Shown here piece after piece: positions 25,379 to 33,181 of a stretch of 64,000 bases of DNA. Position 1 is the first letter of the stretch, and each line of letters starts with the position of its first letter. Source of the stretch: JAWXUC01 sp044432975 (GTDB taxonomy: Bacteria > Pseudomonadota > Alphaproteobacteria > RF32 > CAG-239); assembly GCA_044432975.1 (NCBI GenBank), contig JAWXUC010000005.1, forward strand, positions 1 through 64,000. Direction: 5' to 3'. The translations under genes were made by a program, and so were the position numbers. The notes below the pieces were generated by a model. The model made no database searches. It saw nothing but the letters and a program-made list of their open reading frames with translations, and had not been told where the DNA came from.

Positions 25379-27355
25379 ATGGTAGTGGCAACAGAGGTAA
25401 AGATACCAGATCAAAAAGTTATTTTCAAAGAGAGGTTTGAAATTGACTACTCTCAACCTTTGCCAAATTTAAATGTTAATAATTCCATTGCTTATTCTGT
25501 AAAAGATATCTTAAGCCCAACAAGACCTTTATTTGCCTTAATCACAAATAACAACACTCCTCCCAGATGTTCTCTATTGCCGAAGTTAAGCTCAATAGAA
25601 AATTCTTCAGTATTAAAATTAGTTGACTTTGGTGTTGTTGATTATGTTGTAAAAAAAACAGAAAACATGGCTTTAATTTATGAACAACCATCAACAACAA
25701 TAAGCCTTTTAGATATAGATAAAGATAATCTAAAAAAAATATATAAAGATAGAGAAAAATTAGAAGGAATTATTCTTTCAATTTTATCTGCAGTAGAAGT
25801 TTTAAAAGAATCTAATATATCTCATCGTTCAATCAGAGCAGATAATATATTTTTTAATGATAAAGAGTTTAATAGTGTTGTTTTAGGTGATTGCGCTGCT
25901 TGTTTCCCTGGTTTTTTACAACCAGTAGTTTATGAGACAATAGAGGCTGGTGCTTGTGATAGAGCGTCTAAAGGTGATGGTGAAAGTGCTAATGACTTTT
26001 ATGCAATAGCCCTTTGTTTGTTATCATTATTTGCCCAAAAGAATATTTTAGAAGACATAGATGAAAAGCAAATAATAAAAAGCAAAATAGAAGGCGGTAG
26101 TTTTCAATTATTAACTAAAGGTGTTGATTTTCCAAAACATATTTCAGTGTTATTAAAAGGGCTTTTAGACGATGATGCAGAAGAGCGCTGGGGATTTTCT
26201 CAAGCTTATAATTATCTTAAAGATAAAAATTATTCTGTCATAAAACAAACTTCACAAAAGGTTAAAAGATCTTTAGTTATAGATGATCAAAAATATTATT
26301 TGCCTAAAGAAATTGCTTATGTTTTATCTCAAGATATAGAAAAAGCATCATCTTTGATTAACTCAGGAAAGATAGCAGAATGGTTGAAAGTTAATTTCAA
26401 AGAAAAAGACTTATATAAAGATTTTAATAAATTATTAGATCAAGAAATGCCAATAGCCGTTCTTGTTGCAAAAACTTGTATCTTAATAGCGCCAGAAATG
26501 CCTGTTTTTTATAAAGGGCTGTCTTTTTTTCCTAAAGGAATTTCCAAAGCCATCTTTTTTGATTTGAAAAAATCTGAAAACATTGCTTTATATAAAGAAG
26601 TTATTAGCTCAGGTCTTATTAATTATTGGTTTTTAAAGCAAGATACCAGTCGTTCACCTAGTAATATTGCAGAGTTTGATCTTTACATAAACAATAAAGA
26701 GTTTGGCTATGGAATAGAGAGAGTAATGTATGATTTAGATGATGATATTCCATGTAATAGTGATTTATTAGAAGGTTTTTTTGTAAACACTGTTGGTGGA
26801 GTTCTTCGTTGTTTAGATAAAAATGTAAAAACAAAGAAAAAACTTTATGATAATTCAATAATATCGTTTTTGCGTTGTAAATTAGGTAAAAAAGCAGATG
26901 TTTTCTTAAAAGAATTAAATTCACTTAAAAAAGAAAATAAACTTTTGGGGATTTTAAAGTTATATGTATTTTTACAAATGAAATACGGGCCTAAAAGATT
27001 GTTTGATATTTGTGATGCTTTTAGTGTTTTGGCAACTCCTCTTATTAAGGTTTACAAAAATATTTCTATACAAAAGAGTGTTGAAGAAAGTTTGGTTCAA
27101 GCTTCTCGTAGTGGTTTTTTACAAAATATGTATAATGTCTTAGATAATCAAGAAGAGTTGAAAAACGATAGGCAAAAATATGATCAAGCGGTTTCAAAAT
27201 CGGTTATCTTAAAAACAGAAAAGAAAAATATTCTTTTGCAACTTTCTGAAAATGAAGATGTAAATTATACTGTAGGTATAAAAATTTCCATAATAATAGC
27301 ACTGATGGCATCTGTAATCTCTTTTGTTTTATCATTGCTAGAACGTGTTTTATAA
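25379..27355 (+). CDS. Protein-kinase-like, probably tail-anchored protein
   Basis: This 658-residue protein has a Ser/Thr-kinase-like fold in its first 290 residues. The catalytic-loop region reads HRSIRADNIFF near residue 148, where active kinases have HRDLKPxN: the catalytic Asp is Ser while the metal-binding Asn is kept. LGDCAA near 170 takes the place of DFG. No glycine-rich loop is obvious. The middle is unrecognised, and the C-terminus ends in a membrane helix (ISIIIALMASVISFVLSLL). It is therefore either a pseudokinase or a divergent kinase. The start has a GAGGAA site. A membrane protein and RNase J follow in the same direction with tiny gaps. Confidence 0.75.
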   Translation: MVVATEVKIPDQKVIFKERFEIDYSQPLPNLNVNNSIAYSVKDILSPTRPLFALITNNNTPPRCSLLPKLSSIENSSVLKLVDFGVVDYVVKKTENMALIYEQPSTTISLLDIDKDNLKKIYKDREKLEGIILSILSAVEVLKESNISHRSIRADNIFFNDKEFNSVVLGDCAACFPGFLQPVVYETIEAGACDRASKGDGESANDFYAIALCLLSLFAQKNILEDIDEKQIIKSKIEGGSFQLLTKGVDFPKHISVLLKGLLDDDAEERWGFSQAYNYLKDKNYSVIKQTSQKVKRSLVIDDQKYYLPKEIAYVLSQDIEKASSLINSGKIAEWLKVNFKEKDLYKDFNKLLDQEMPIAVLVAKTCILIAPEMPVFYKGLSFFPKGISKAIFFDLKKSENIALYKEVISSGLINYWFLKQDTSRSPSNIAEFDLYINNKEFGYGIERVMYDLDDDIPCNSDLLEGFFVNTVGGVLRCLDKNVKTKKKLYDNSIISFLRCKLGKKADVFLKELNSLKKENKLLGILKLYVFLQMKYGPKRLFDICDAFSVLATPLIKVYKNISIQKSVEESLVQASRSGFLQNMYNVLDNQEELKNDRQKYDQAVSKSVILKTEKKNILLQLSENEDVNYTVGIKISIIIALMASVISFVLSLLERVL

Positions 27356-27365
27356 AGAGAAAATA

Positions 27366-27815
27366 ATGAAAAAAAGAGTTGAAAAAAATATAAAAAAGAA
27401 AAAGATATCATTAGTTAAAAAAATTTGTATAGCTTTATTTTCTTTGTTCTTTATTTTGCAAAATTATCCTTTGGTTGTTTTGTTTGTTTTAGGAATGCTA
27501 CCTACACTTGTGATTTCTTTAGTCGGTAAAACAAATAAAAATAAATTAATAGTTGTTGGTTTTATGAATTTAGCTGGGTGTATTCCTTATATTGTAGATA
27601 TTGCTTTTAGCCATTCTCCTTTAGATGATTTTTTAAGTATAGTTTTTAGTATCTTTTCTTGGTGTTATATGTATTCTTTTGCTGCTTTGGGCTTTTTATT
27701 TTATTCAGCTCTTCCTTTCTTTATTGTTCTTACAATAAAAACATTGCGAAATTTCAGATTAAAGCAAATAGATAGAGAACTTAATAGAATAAAAGAAAAA
27801 TGGGGTGAATTATGA
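27366..27815 (+). CDS. Unknown multi-pass membrane protein, 149 residues
   Basis: I do not recognise it. A very basic N-terminus (MKKRVEKNIKKKK) is followed by about four hydrophobic helices (near 18-37, 40-55, 62-80 and 95-130) and a charged tail. I use the ATG at 27366 with AAAGAGAAA upstream, ten bases after the kinase-like gene. It overlaps the RNase J start by four bases (ATGA), so the three genes form an operon. Confidence 0.75.
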   Translation: MKKRVEKNIKKKKISLVKKICIALFSLFFILQNYPLVVLFVLGMLPTLVISLVGKTNKNKLIVVGFMNLAGCIPYIVDIAFSHSPLDDFLSIVFSIFSWCYMYSFAALGFLFYSALPFFIVLTIKTLRNFRLKQIDRELNRIKEKWGEL

Positions 27816-29461
27816 TAAATAAATTTAATAAAAAAGGCTTATACTTTTTTGCTTTAGGCGGAGCTCAAGAAATTGGGATGAATTTTTTTGCCTATGTTGT
27901 TGATGGCAAAATCATTATTGTAGATTGTGGTTATGAGTTTTTGCATGACTACCCAGGAATAGATTTAGGCTTAGCAGATTTTGGTTTTTTAGAGCAATAT
28001 AAAGAAGATATCTTAGGTATTTTCATTACTCATGGACATGAAGATCACTTTGGCGGTATTGGTTATGTTTTACCAAAGTTAGGAATGCCTCCTGTTTATG
28101 GTACAAACTTTACAATAGGTTTAATTAAAGAAAGGCTTAAAGATTTTAATATAGATGATGCTCAATTAAATTGTGAAAAAGTTGTAAACTTAGAAGGTTT
28201 TGATGTCTCTTTTATTAATATGGTTCATTCTGTTCCAGAAACATCTGCTTTATTTATAAAAACTCCTTATGGCAATGTTTTTCATGCCACAGATTGGCGC
28301 TTAGATGATGACAATACTTCTTTGCAAAAAACAGACTATGCTGCAATAAATAAAGCTTGCCAAGACGGCGTAGATCTTTTTGTTTGCGATTCTACAAATA
28401 TCTTAAAGTCAGAGGAAGATATAACAGAAAGCGATGTTAGAAAAAATTTGATTGAATTAATTCCAACTTTGAAAAACGGAATAGTTGCGACATGCTTTGC
28501 TTCAAATTTAACAAGAGTAGAAAGTTTAATTTTAGCTTCTCATCAAGCAGGTAGAACTCCTGTTTTAATGGGAAGAGCTTTGGTTCAAAACATTAGCATT
28601 GCAAAGCAGTGCGGATATTTTAGTGATTTACCATCTTTTTCTAAATTTAAAGAGGCAGAAGACATCTCTCCAGAAAATGCAGTATATATAACAACAGGCT
28701 CTCAAGGAAATTATAGAAGCTCTTTAAGAAATGTTGTTTATGGTGAAAACAAAAACTTAAAGTTATCAAGTGGAGATAATGTTGTTTTTTCTTCAAAAGT
28801 AATACCAGGAAACGAGGTTAGAATAGAAGACTTGCAAGAAAAATTAATAGCAGATGGTGTTAACGTTATTACCACAGATGACTTTCCGATTCACACATCA
28901 GGTCATGGCGGAAAAGAAGAAATTAAAAAAGTTTATGATATGCTAAAACCAAAAATTTTAGTCCCTGTTCATGGTGATAAAAGGTTTATCAGAGAGCACA
29001 AAAGATTTGCGTTAGAGTGTGGAATTCAAGATGTTCTAAACTTAAATGATGGAGATGTTCTTTTTATAGAAAAAGATGAAGCTCCTAAAATAGTAGAAAC
29101 ATTACCAACAAGTGTTTTTGCTGTAGATAGAGGAAGATTAGTTCCCATAGATGCTCAAGTGCTAAAATATAGAAAACAAATAGCTTTTAATGGTTCTGTA
29201 TTTATAAGTTTTGCAGTAGATAAAAACTGGAATCCTTTAGGAGTTAAAATTTCTTCAAAAGATATTTTAAATGAAGATGACTTTGCAGAATTAAGAGATG
29301 CAATTGAACAAGAAGTTATGGCTCTTTTACCACAAAAAGTTGTTGAGTTTGATAAAAATGAAGGCAGACTTATAGACTTTGTAAGAGTTTATATCAGAAA
29401 ACGCATATTAAAAGAAACAGGGATGTACCCTGTTCCGTTTATTCATTTGTATAAGCTGTAA
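27812..29461 (+). CDS. rnj: Ribonuclease J
   Basis: This is a metallo-beta-lactamase/beta-CASP ribonuclease (549 residues) for RNA decay and processing, common in Alphaproteobacteria. The zinc motif ITHGHEDHFGGIG lies near residue 70, FHATDWRLD near 160, the beta-CASP segment TTGSQGN near 290, HTSGHGGKEE near 355 and LVPVHGDKRF near 378. It is translationally coupled to the membrane protein before it. Confidence 0.94.
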   Translation: MINKFNKKGLYFFALGGAQEIGMNFFAYVVDGKIIIVDCGYEFLHDYPGIDLGLADFGFLEQYKEDILGIFITHGHEDHFGGIGYVLPKLGMPPVYGTNFTIGLIKERLKDFNIDDAQLNCEKVVNLEGFDVSFINMVHSVPETSALFIKTPYGNVFHATDWRLDDDNTSLQKTDYAAINKACQDGVDLFVCDSTNILKSEEDITESDVRKNLIELIPTLKNGIVATCFASNLTRVESLILASHQAGRTPVLMGRALVQNISIAKQCGYFSDLPSFSKFKEAEDISPENAVYITTGSQGNYRSSLRNVVYGENKNLKLSSGDNVVFSSKVIPGNEVRIEDLQEKLIADGVNVITTDDFPIHTSGHGGKEEIKKVYDMLKPKILVPVHGDKRFIREHKRFALECGIQDVLNLNDGDVLFIEKDEAPKIVETLPTSVFAVDRGRLVPIDAQVLKYRKQIAFNGSVFISFAVDKNWNPLGVKISSKDILNEDDFAELRDAIEQEVMALLPQKVVEFDKNEGRLIDFVRVYIRKRILKETGMYPVPFIHLYKL

Positions 29462-29517
29462 ATAAGTTTTGTATTAGAGCATTTTATTAATCGTAAAACC
29501 ATCTAAAGTTTTAAGCC

Positions 29518-29940
29518 TTACCTGCCTCTGTCAGGTTTAGGGGTTGTGTTGTTTTGAGATTTTTCCATTGTTCTTTCAAAGATAGTTTTTTCCATTTCTT
29601 TTTGAAAGTCTTTAGCAGAGCCAAACTCTTTTTTTATCCACTCACCTTGAGTTAATACCAAAGCATCTCTTCTTGACATAGGGCTAATTGGTTTGATGTT
29701 CTTAAGAGTTTCAGGGTTAACAATTTTTGTTGGTTGTAATGGTGCAAAATCATAACCCATAGCAAGTTTTTTTGCTTCAATTTTTGCCACAACATCAATG
29801 TTTGGTAAGCAGTGTTTTTTCAACTCATCTGCTGTTAAGTCAGGCGCATGTTCTAATATTAAAGAAGTTAACTCTTTTTTATCCTCAGAGCACTCGTTTA
29901 ATTTGTTAATGAATTCTTTTTTTCCAATCTTCATTGTCAT
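29518..29940 (-). CDS. Unknown cytoplasmic protein, 140 residues
   Basis: I cannot assign it. It is soluble and charged, with helical segments (INKLNECSEDKKELTSLILE), one cysteine pair (near residues 15 and 44) and a C-terminus PKPDRGR. A very strong ribosome-binding site (AAGGAGGTG) five bases before the start supports expression. It converges with RNase J. Confidence 0.7.
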   Translation of the reverse strand: MTMKIGKKEFINKLNECSEDKKELTSLILEHAPDLTADELKKHCLPNIDVVAKIEAKKLAMGYDFAPLQPTKIVNPETLKNIKPISPMSRRDALVLTQGEWIKKEFGSAKDFQKEMEKTIFERTMEKSQNNTTPKPDRGR

Positions 29941-30023
29941 AATGCACCTCCTTATAATAATATTTATTTATAAGCTGATTATATCATAAAAAAGAGTAGA
30001 TATCAAGTTTTTTCGTTATTATA

Positions 30024-30944
30024 TTATTTTACTTTAAGTTTCTTCAAAAACTCACCAATTTTTTTATTCCATTTAAATCCGTCTTCTGGTTTTGGCTTTT
30101 TAAATCCCCACCAAGTTGCAGGTATCTTATCTAATTGAATAGGCGAGAAAACAGCAGGATTCGTAGTTAAAGTTTCCCAAGCAGCTTCAGGGTCTCGAGA
30201 TGCAACCTTAAAGTAATTTATAATTAGGTTATGAGCATCAACAGGGAACTTTTTATTTTCTAAAGCTTTAATATATTTTTGAATTTTTTCACGTCTTTCA
30301 TTGTGTTCATCATACAACTTTTTAGATAAGTTTTTCTTTTTTGCATTAATTAATCTTGTTTGATAAGCAATATCACAAGCTTCTAGTTCTATTAAAATTT
30401 CAATATAAGAAATCAGCGCATCTTGCAACATTGCGTCAGAAGTATCTTCTGCTAAGGTTAAAATTTGCTCATCAGAAGAGTTGGGGTGAATGCTGCTAAC
30501 TTGGTTTGGATAAGTCTCTAACATAATAACCCATCCTAACAATGTGTCTCTAGTTATAGTTTCAACAATATTTGGTTTATACCTAGGAAGAAGATCTTCT
30601 TGTTTTGTTGCAAAAATAGGTAGAGTTGTTTTTTGATAACTTTCAGCCATAGCATAAGTTGCAGATGTATAAGAAAGCCAAGCTTTAACTAAATTTTTTT
30701 CTTCAGGAGCCAATTCAGGATTAAGTGCTGGCATTTTTTTTGGCATAATTTTTATTTGAGGAGCTTCATTAACTTCTTCTTCATTTTGAATATCTTCTTC
30801 AAGTATTGTAGTTGGTGCCAAAGCAGGTGTAGAAACAGATGTTTCTATAGCTTCTTCTAAAGCCGAACTTTCTTCAAAATCTTTTAATTCAGAATCAATG
30901 AACTCTTGCAAAAGAAGATCAAAGTCATCCATATCATTACTCAT
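30024..30944 (-). CDS. Unknown protein with an acidic disordered N-terminus
   Basis: This 306-residue soluble protein is not recognised. The first 70 residues are acidic and low complexity (MDDFDLLLQEFIDSELKDFE, then EEDIQNEEEV). The rest is helical, with a Trp-containing end (PATWWGFKKPKPEDG) and a basic tail. Its start overlaps the stop of the small membrane protein at 30941-31237 by four bases, so the two are coupled and may form a membrane-bound pair. Confidence 0.72.
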   Translation of the reverse strand: MSNDMDDFDLLLQEFIDSELKDFEESSALEEAIETSVSTPALAPTTILEEDIQNEEEVNEAPQIKIMPKKMPALNPELAPEEKNLVKAWLSYTSATYAMAESYQKTTLPIFATKQEDLLPRYKPNIVETITRDTLLGWVIMLETYPNQVSSIHPNSSDEQILTLAEDTSDAMLQDALISYIEILIELEACDIAYQTRLINAKKKNLSKKLYDEHNERREKIQKYIKALENKKFPVDAHNLIINYFKVASRDPEAAWETLTTNPAVFSPIQLDKIPATWWGFKKPKPEDGFKWNKKIGEFLKKLKVK

Positions 30945-31237
30945 TTTTCGCCCTCATTTAAAAATATTTTTGCAACATTATTGTTATTAGAATCAAGAAC
31001 GACGATTCTATCTTCAAGCCCTCCGTTTTTAATTAAGATGTATGTATAATCTTGATTGTGAGTAATGCTTGAAATAGTTGAACCCATAGGCTGATTTAAA
31101 AAAGTTTCTAAACTTTCAGCAGTGTTTGTAGGCTTCTTAACTTTTTTAACAATAATACCAATAGCGCACAACACACCAAATACTAAGAAAAATGTTAGTA
31201 TTGCGACAACTATTTTTATTGCTTTTAATTTATTCAT
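30941..31237 (-). CDS. Small single-pass membrane protein next to rluD (DUF6476-like)
   Basis: This 98-residue protein has a basic start (MNKLKAIKIVV), one helix (about 8-30) and a small extracytoplasmic domain with YILIKNGGLEDRIVVLDSNN. It resembles a short alphaproteobacterial family (I think DUF6476) often found beside rluD-type genes; that name is from memory. Its start codon is only 20 bases from the rluD start on the opposite strand. Confidence 0.72.
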   Translation of the reverse strand: MNKLKAIKIVVAILTFFLVFGVLCAIGIIVKKVKKPTNTAESLETFLNQPMGSTISSITHNQDYTYILIKNGGLEDRIVVLDSNNNNVAKIFLNEGEK

Positions 31238-31257
31238 GTGTCTATATTATATATATT

Positions 31258-32187
31258 ATGACAGAAAACAACATTTATTTTACATCTATTGCAAAAAATT
31301 GCGATTCTAAAACAAGATTAGATAAATTTTTAACTAAAGAAATTAAAGATTTATCTCGCGCAAGCATACAAAGATTAATTGACGGAGGTTTTATAAGCTT
31401 AGATGAAGAAATTATTTTTGATAAAAATTATAAAATAAAAGAGGGCGATAGTTTTCAGGTCGTAATTCCACCAGCAACAGAAGCCGACCCATTGCCAGAA
31501 AATATTGATATAGAAATTGTCTGTCAAGATAAAGATGTTGTTATTGTAAACAAACCAGCGGGTATGACAGTCCATCCAGCTCCAGGGCAATGGACAGGAA
31601 CATTGGTGAATGCTCTTCTTTTTCATATAAAAGATTTATCAGGAATAGGCGGTGTAAAAAGGCCTGGGATAGTCCATAGAATAGATAAAGACACATCAGG
31701 AATTTTGGTTGTTGCCAAAAATGATATTGCACATCAAAAATTATCAGAACAATTTTTTAATCATTCAATTAATAGAACATATTACGCAGTTTGCAATGGT
31801 CTTCCAAACCCATTAAACGGAACAATAGATAAAAACATTGGTCGCTCAAAATTTGACAGACAAAAAATGGCGGTTTTAGAGGCAGGTGGCAAAAGAGCCA
31901 TAACCCATTATCAAACAATAAGCACCAACAATGGAGTATCTTTAATTAAGTGTAATTTAGAAACAGGCAGAACCCACCAAATTAGAGTCCACATGTCTAG
32001 CATAGGCTGTTCTTTGGTCGGAGACAAAACCTATGGCAAAGGGAAAATAGATTTTCCACGTCAAGCCCTCCACGCAAAATCTCTAGGCTTCATCCACCCA
32101 ACCAGCGGCGAAGAAGTCTTTTATGAGTCCGATTTCCCAGAAGACTTCAAGCAACTAATGCAAACTCAAAATCTTGAATATAAATAA
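31258..32187 (+). CDS. rluD: 23S rRNA pseudouridine synthase RluD-like
   Basis: This RluA-family enzyme of 309 residues has an N-terminal S4 domain (TRLDKFLTKEIKDLSRASIQ) and the catalytic segment PGIVHRIDKDTSGILVVAKN with its nucleophile Asp, then GRTHQIRVHM. I choose the ATG at 31258 because the S4 domain begins there; the longer frame upstream would be a hydrophobic extension reading through the divergent gene. No ribosome-binding site precedes it, which fits a leaderless or very short-leader mRNA. Confidence 0.92.
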   Translation: MTENNIYFTSIAKNCDSKTRLDKFLTKEIKDLSRASIQRLIDGGFISLDEEIIFDKNYKIKEGDSFQVVIPPATEADPLPENIDIEIVCQDKDVVIVNKPAGMTVHPAPGQWTGTLVNALLFHIKDLSGIGGVKRPGIVHRIDKDTSGILVVAKNDIAHQKLSEQFFNHSINRTYYAVCNGLPNPLNGTIDKNIGRSKFDRQKMAVLEAGGKRAITHYQTISTNNGVSLIKCNLETGRTHQIRVHMSSIGCSLVGDKTYGKGKIDFPRQALHAKSLGFIHPTSGEEVFYESDFPEDFKQLMQTQNLEYK

Positions 32188-32192
32188 AAAAA

Positions 32193-32236
32193 TGTCATCG
32201 CGCCTTAAAATATAATTTTAAGGCTAAGCGATCTTC
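32193..32236. repeat. TGTCATCGCG-palindrome-AAGCGATCTTC repeat, second copy
   Basis: It has the same edges as 22321-22362 but with the stem CCTTAAAAT/ATTTTAAGG. It follows the rluD stop by five bases and could serve as its 3'-end hairpin. Confidence 0.7.
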
Positions 32237-32262
32237 TATATTTTCATTCTAGCAAATAATAC

Positions 32263-32290
32263 TTGCTTTTTTTATTTCTCAACTTATAAT
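32263..32290 (+). promoter_or_regulatory. Promoter of the structured RNA
   Basis: A perfect -10 box TATAAT (285-290) lies 16 bases after TTGCTT (263-268). This predicts a transcript start near 32297, exactly where the first hairpin of the RNA begins. Confidence 0.65.
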
Positions 32291-32297
32291 TGTTTTC

Positions 32298-32490
32298 GAG
32301 CATAAACATGCTCTGAGGTATCAAAGTATCAATAATACGCAGTGTCAGTGCAATGACACAAAATTTGCACACTTCTAGTCATATGACTGGGAGTGGCAAT
32401 AAAAACATAGCCTTCTAGGTTATGTGCCTACTGGCTGCGTACAGTACTTTGAGCTCTCAGTCACCTTTTTAAAGGTGTTATTCATTTTAT
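32298..32490 (+). ncRNA. Candidate structured RNA (about 190 nt) with its own terminator
   Basis: The segment folds by eye into an ordered structure. A 5' hairpin GAGCAT-AAAC-ATGCTC spans 298-313. A long closing stem has three blocks, CTGAG/CTCAG (313-317 with 456-460), TCAAAGTA/TACTTTGA (321-328 with 445-452) and TACGCAG/CTGCGTA (336-342 with 435-441). Three hairpins sit inside it: TGTCA/TGACA (343-358), TTGC..CACT..AGTC / GACT..AGTG..GCAA (365-399) and CATAGCC/GGTTATG (406-424). A terminator hairpin ends it at 462-477. CTGAG and ATGCTC share base 313, so those two stems are mutually exclusive at one position. I do not recognise it as 6S, tmRNA, RNase P, SRP RNA or a known riboswitch. It ends about 20 bases before an XRE-regulator gene, so it is either a stand-alone sRNA or a cis-acting leader. 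Confidence 0.7.
32462..32488 (+). terminator. Terminator or attenuator hairpin before the XRE gene
   Basis: CACCTTT-tt-AAAGGTG is a perfect 7-bp stem followed by TTATTCATTTT. The tail is only moderately T-rich, so termination may be partial and allow readthrough into the regulator at 32508. Confidence 0.6.
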
Positions 32491-32507
32491 AAAAAAAGGA
32501 AGAGAAT

Positions 32508-32954
32508 ATGCAAGTTTCTAAAAAAACAAAACGTGGCAGACTAGAAGACGGAACCGCCAACCCCATAGACATTCACGTTGGCAATCAAATAAGACTCAGG
32601 CGCCAAATGCTAAAATATTCTCAAACTAAACTTGCAAACCTTTTAGGCGTTACATTTCAACAAATTCAAAAATATGAACTCGGCAAAAACAGAATCTCAG
32701 CCAGCAGACTCTGGGATGTTGCAAACGTTTTAGAGGTTGATTTTAACTTTTTTTACAAGTCAATTTCACAAGAAGATTTAAATAAAAGCCCAAGATTTAT
32801 TATAAACCAAAACGTAGAAACTCCTCAAGTAGAAGAAGACCCAATGTGCAACAAAACAATCTTAAAAATAGTTAGAAACTTAAGCAAAATAAAATCAGAG
32901 CAACAAATAGAAGCCCTAGAAATAATTTCATCAGCTATAGCTCAAAAAAAATAA
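32508..32954 (+). CDS. XRE-family helix-turn-helix regulator
   Basis: This 148-residue DNA-binding protein has the alphaproteobacterial XRE layout: a short N-terminal arm (KRGRLEDGTANPIDIHVG), the HTH at about residues 26-80 (IRLRRQMLKYSQTKLANLLG, VTFQQIQKYELGKNRISASRL), then a linker and a C-terminal helix (ILKIVRNLSKIKSEQQIEAL). Relatives control motility, quorum-sensing or stress genes. A good site (AAGGAAGAG) precedes the start. The structured RNA immediately upstream is its most likely regulatory partner. Confidence 0.87.
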   Translation: MQVSKKTKRGRLEDGTANPIDIHVGNQIRLRRQMLKYSQTKLANLLGVTFQQIQKYELGKNRISASRLWDVANVLEVDFNFFYKSISQEDLNKSPRFIINQNVETPQVEEDPMCNKTILKIVRNLSKIKSEQQIEALEIISSAIAQKK

Positions 32955-33020
32955 TTTAAATCATATAATAATAGTTTTAAATTCACTTCAGATGTCTTTG
33001 TTTCTTAATCTATACTTAAA

Positions 33021-33060
33021 ATATACCATATTGGGATAACGTTATCCCAATATGGTATAT
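33021..33060. promoter_or_regulatory. Perfect 40-bp palindrome upstream of dnaK
   Basis: The 40 bases from ATATACCATATTGGGATAAC onward are exactly self-complementary, with centre AACGTT and no loop. It lies between the XRE gene and the dnaK promoter, 122 bases before the dnaK start. It could be a dimer-binding operator, a DNA cruciform or the XRE transcript's 3' hairpin; no U-tract follows directly. Confidence 0.7.
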
Positions 33061-33129
33061 CTTAAATACTTGTGGGTTAATAACTATAGTCAAATAATAA
33101 AAAAAAATATAAAAATATTAAATAACCTC

Positions 33130-33158
33130 TTGCGAAGAAAAATAGCAATAACTATATA
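33130..33158 (+). promoter_or_regulatory. Likely dnaK promoter
   Basis: TTGCGA (130-135) and TATATA (153-158) are separated by 17 bases, 24 bases before the dnaK start. This looks like a housekeeping sigma-70 promoter rather than a sigma-32 type. No CIRCE repeat is seen. Confidence 0.5.
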
Positions 33159-33181
33159 CAATTCATAAAGGAGAAAAAACA

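Noticed and set aside
32298..32490. 6S RNA, tmRNA or a tRNA-like cloverleaf
   Set aside because: There is no single long hairpin with a central bubble, no tag frame with a tRNA-like acceptor, and the arms do not fit tRNA lengths.
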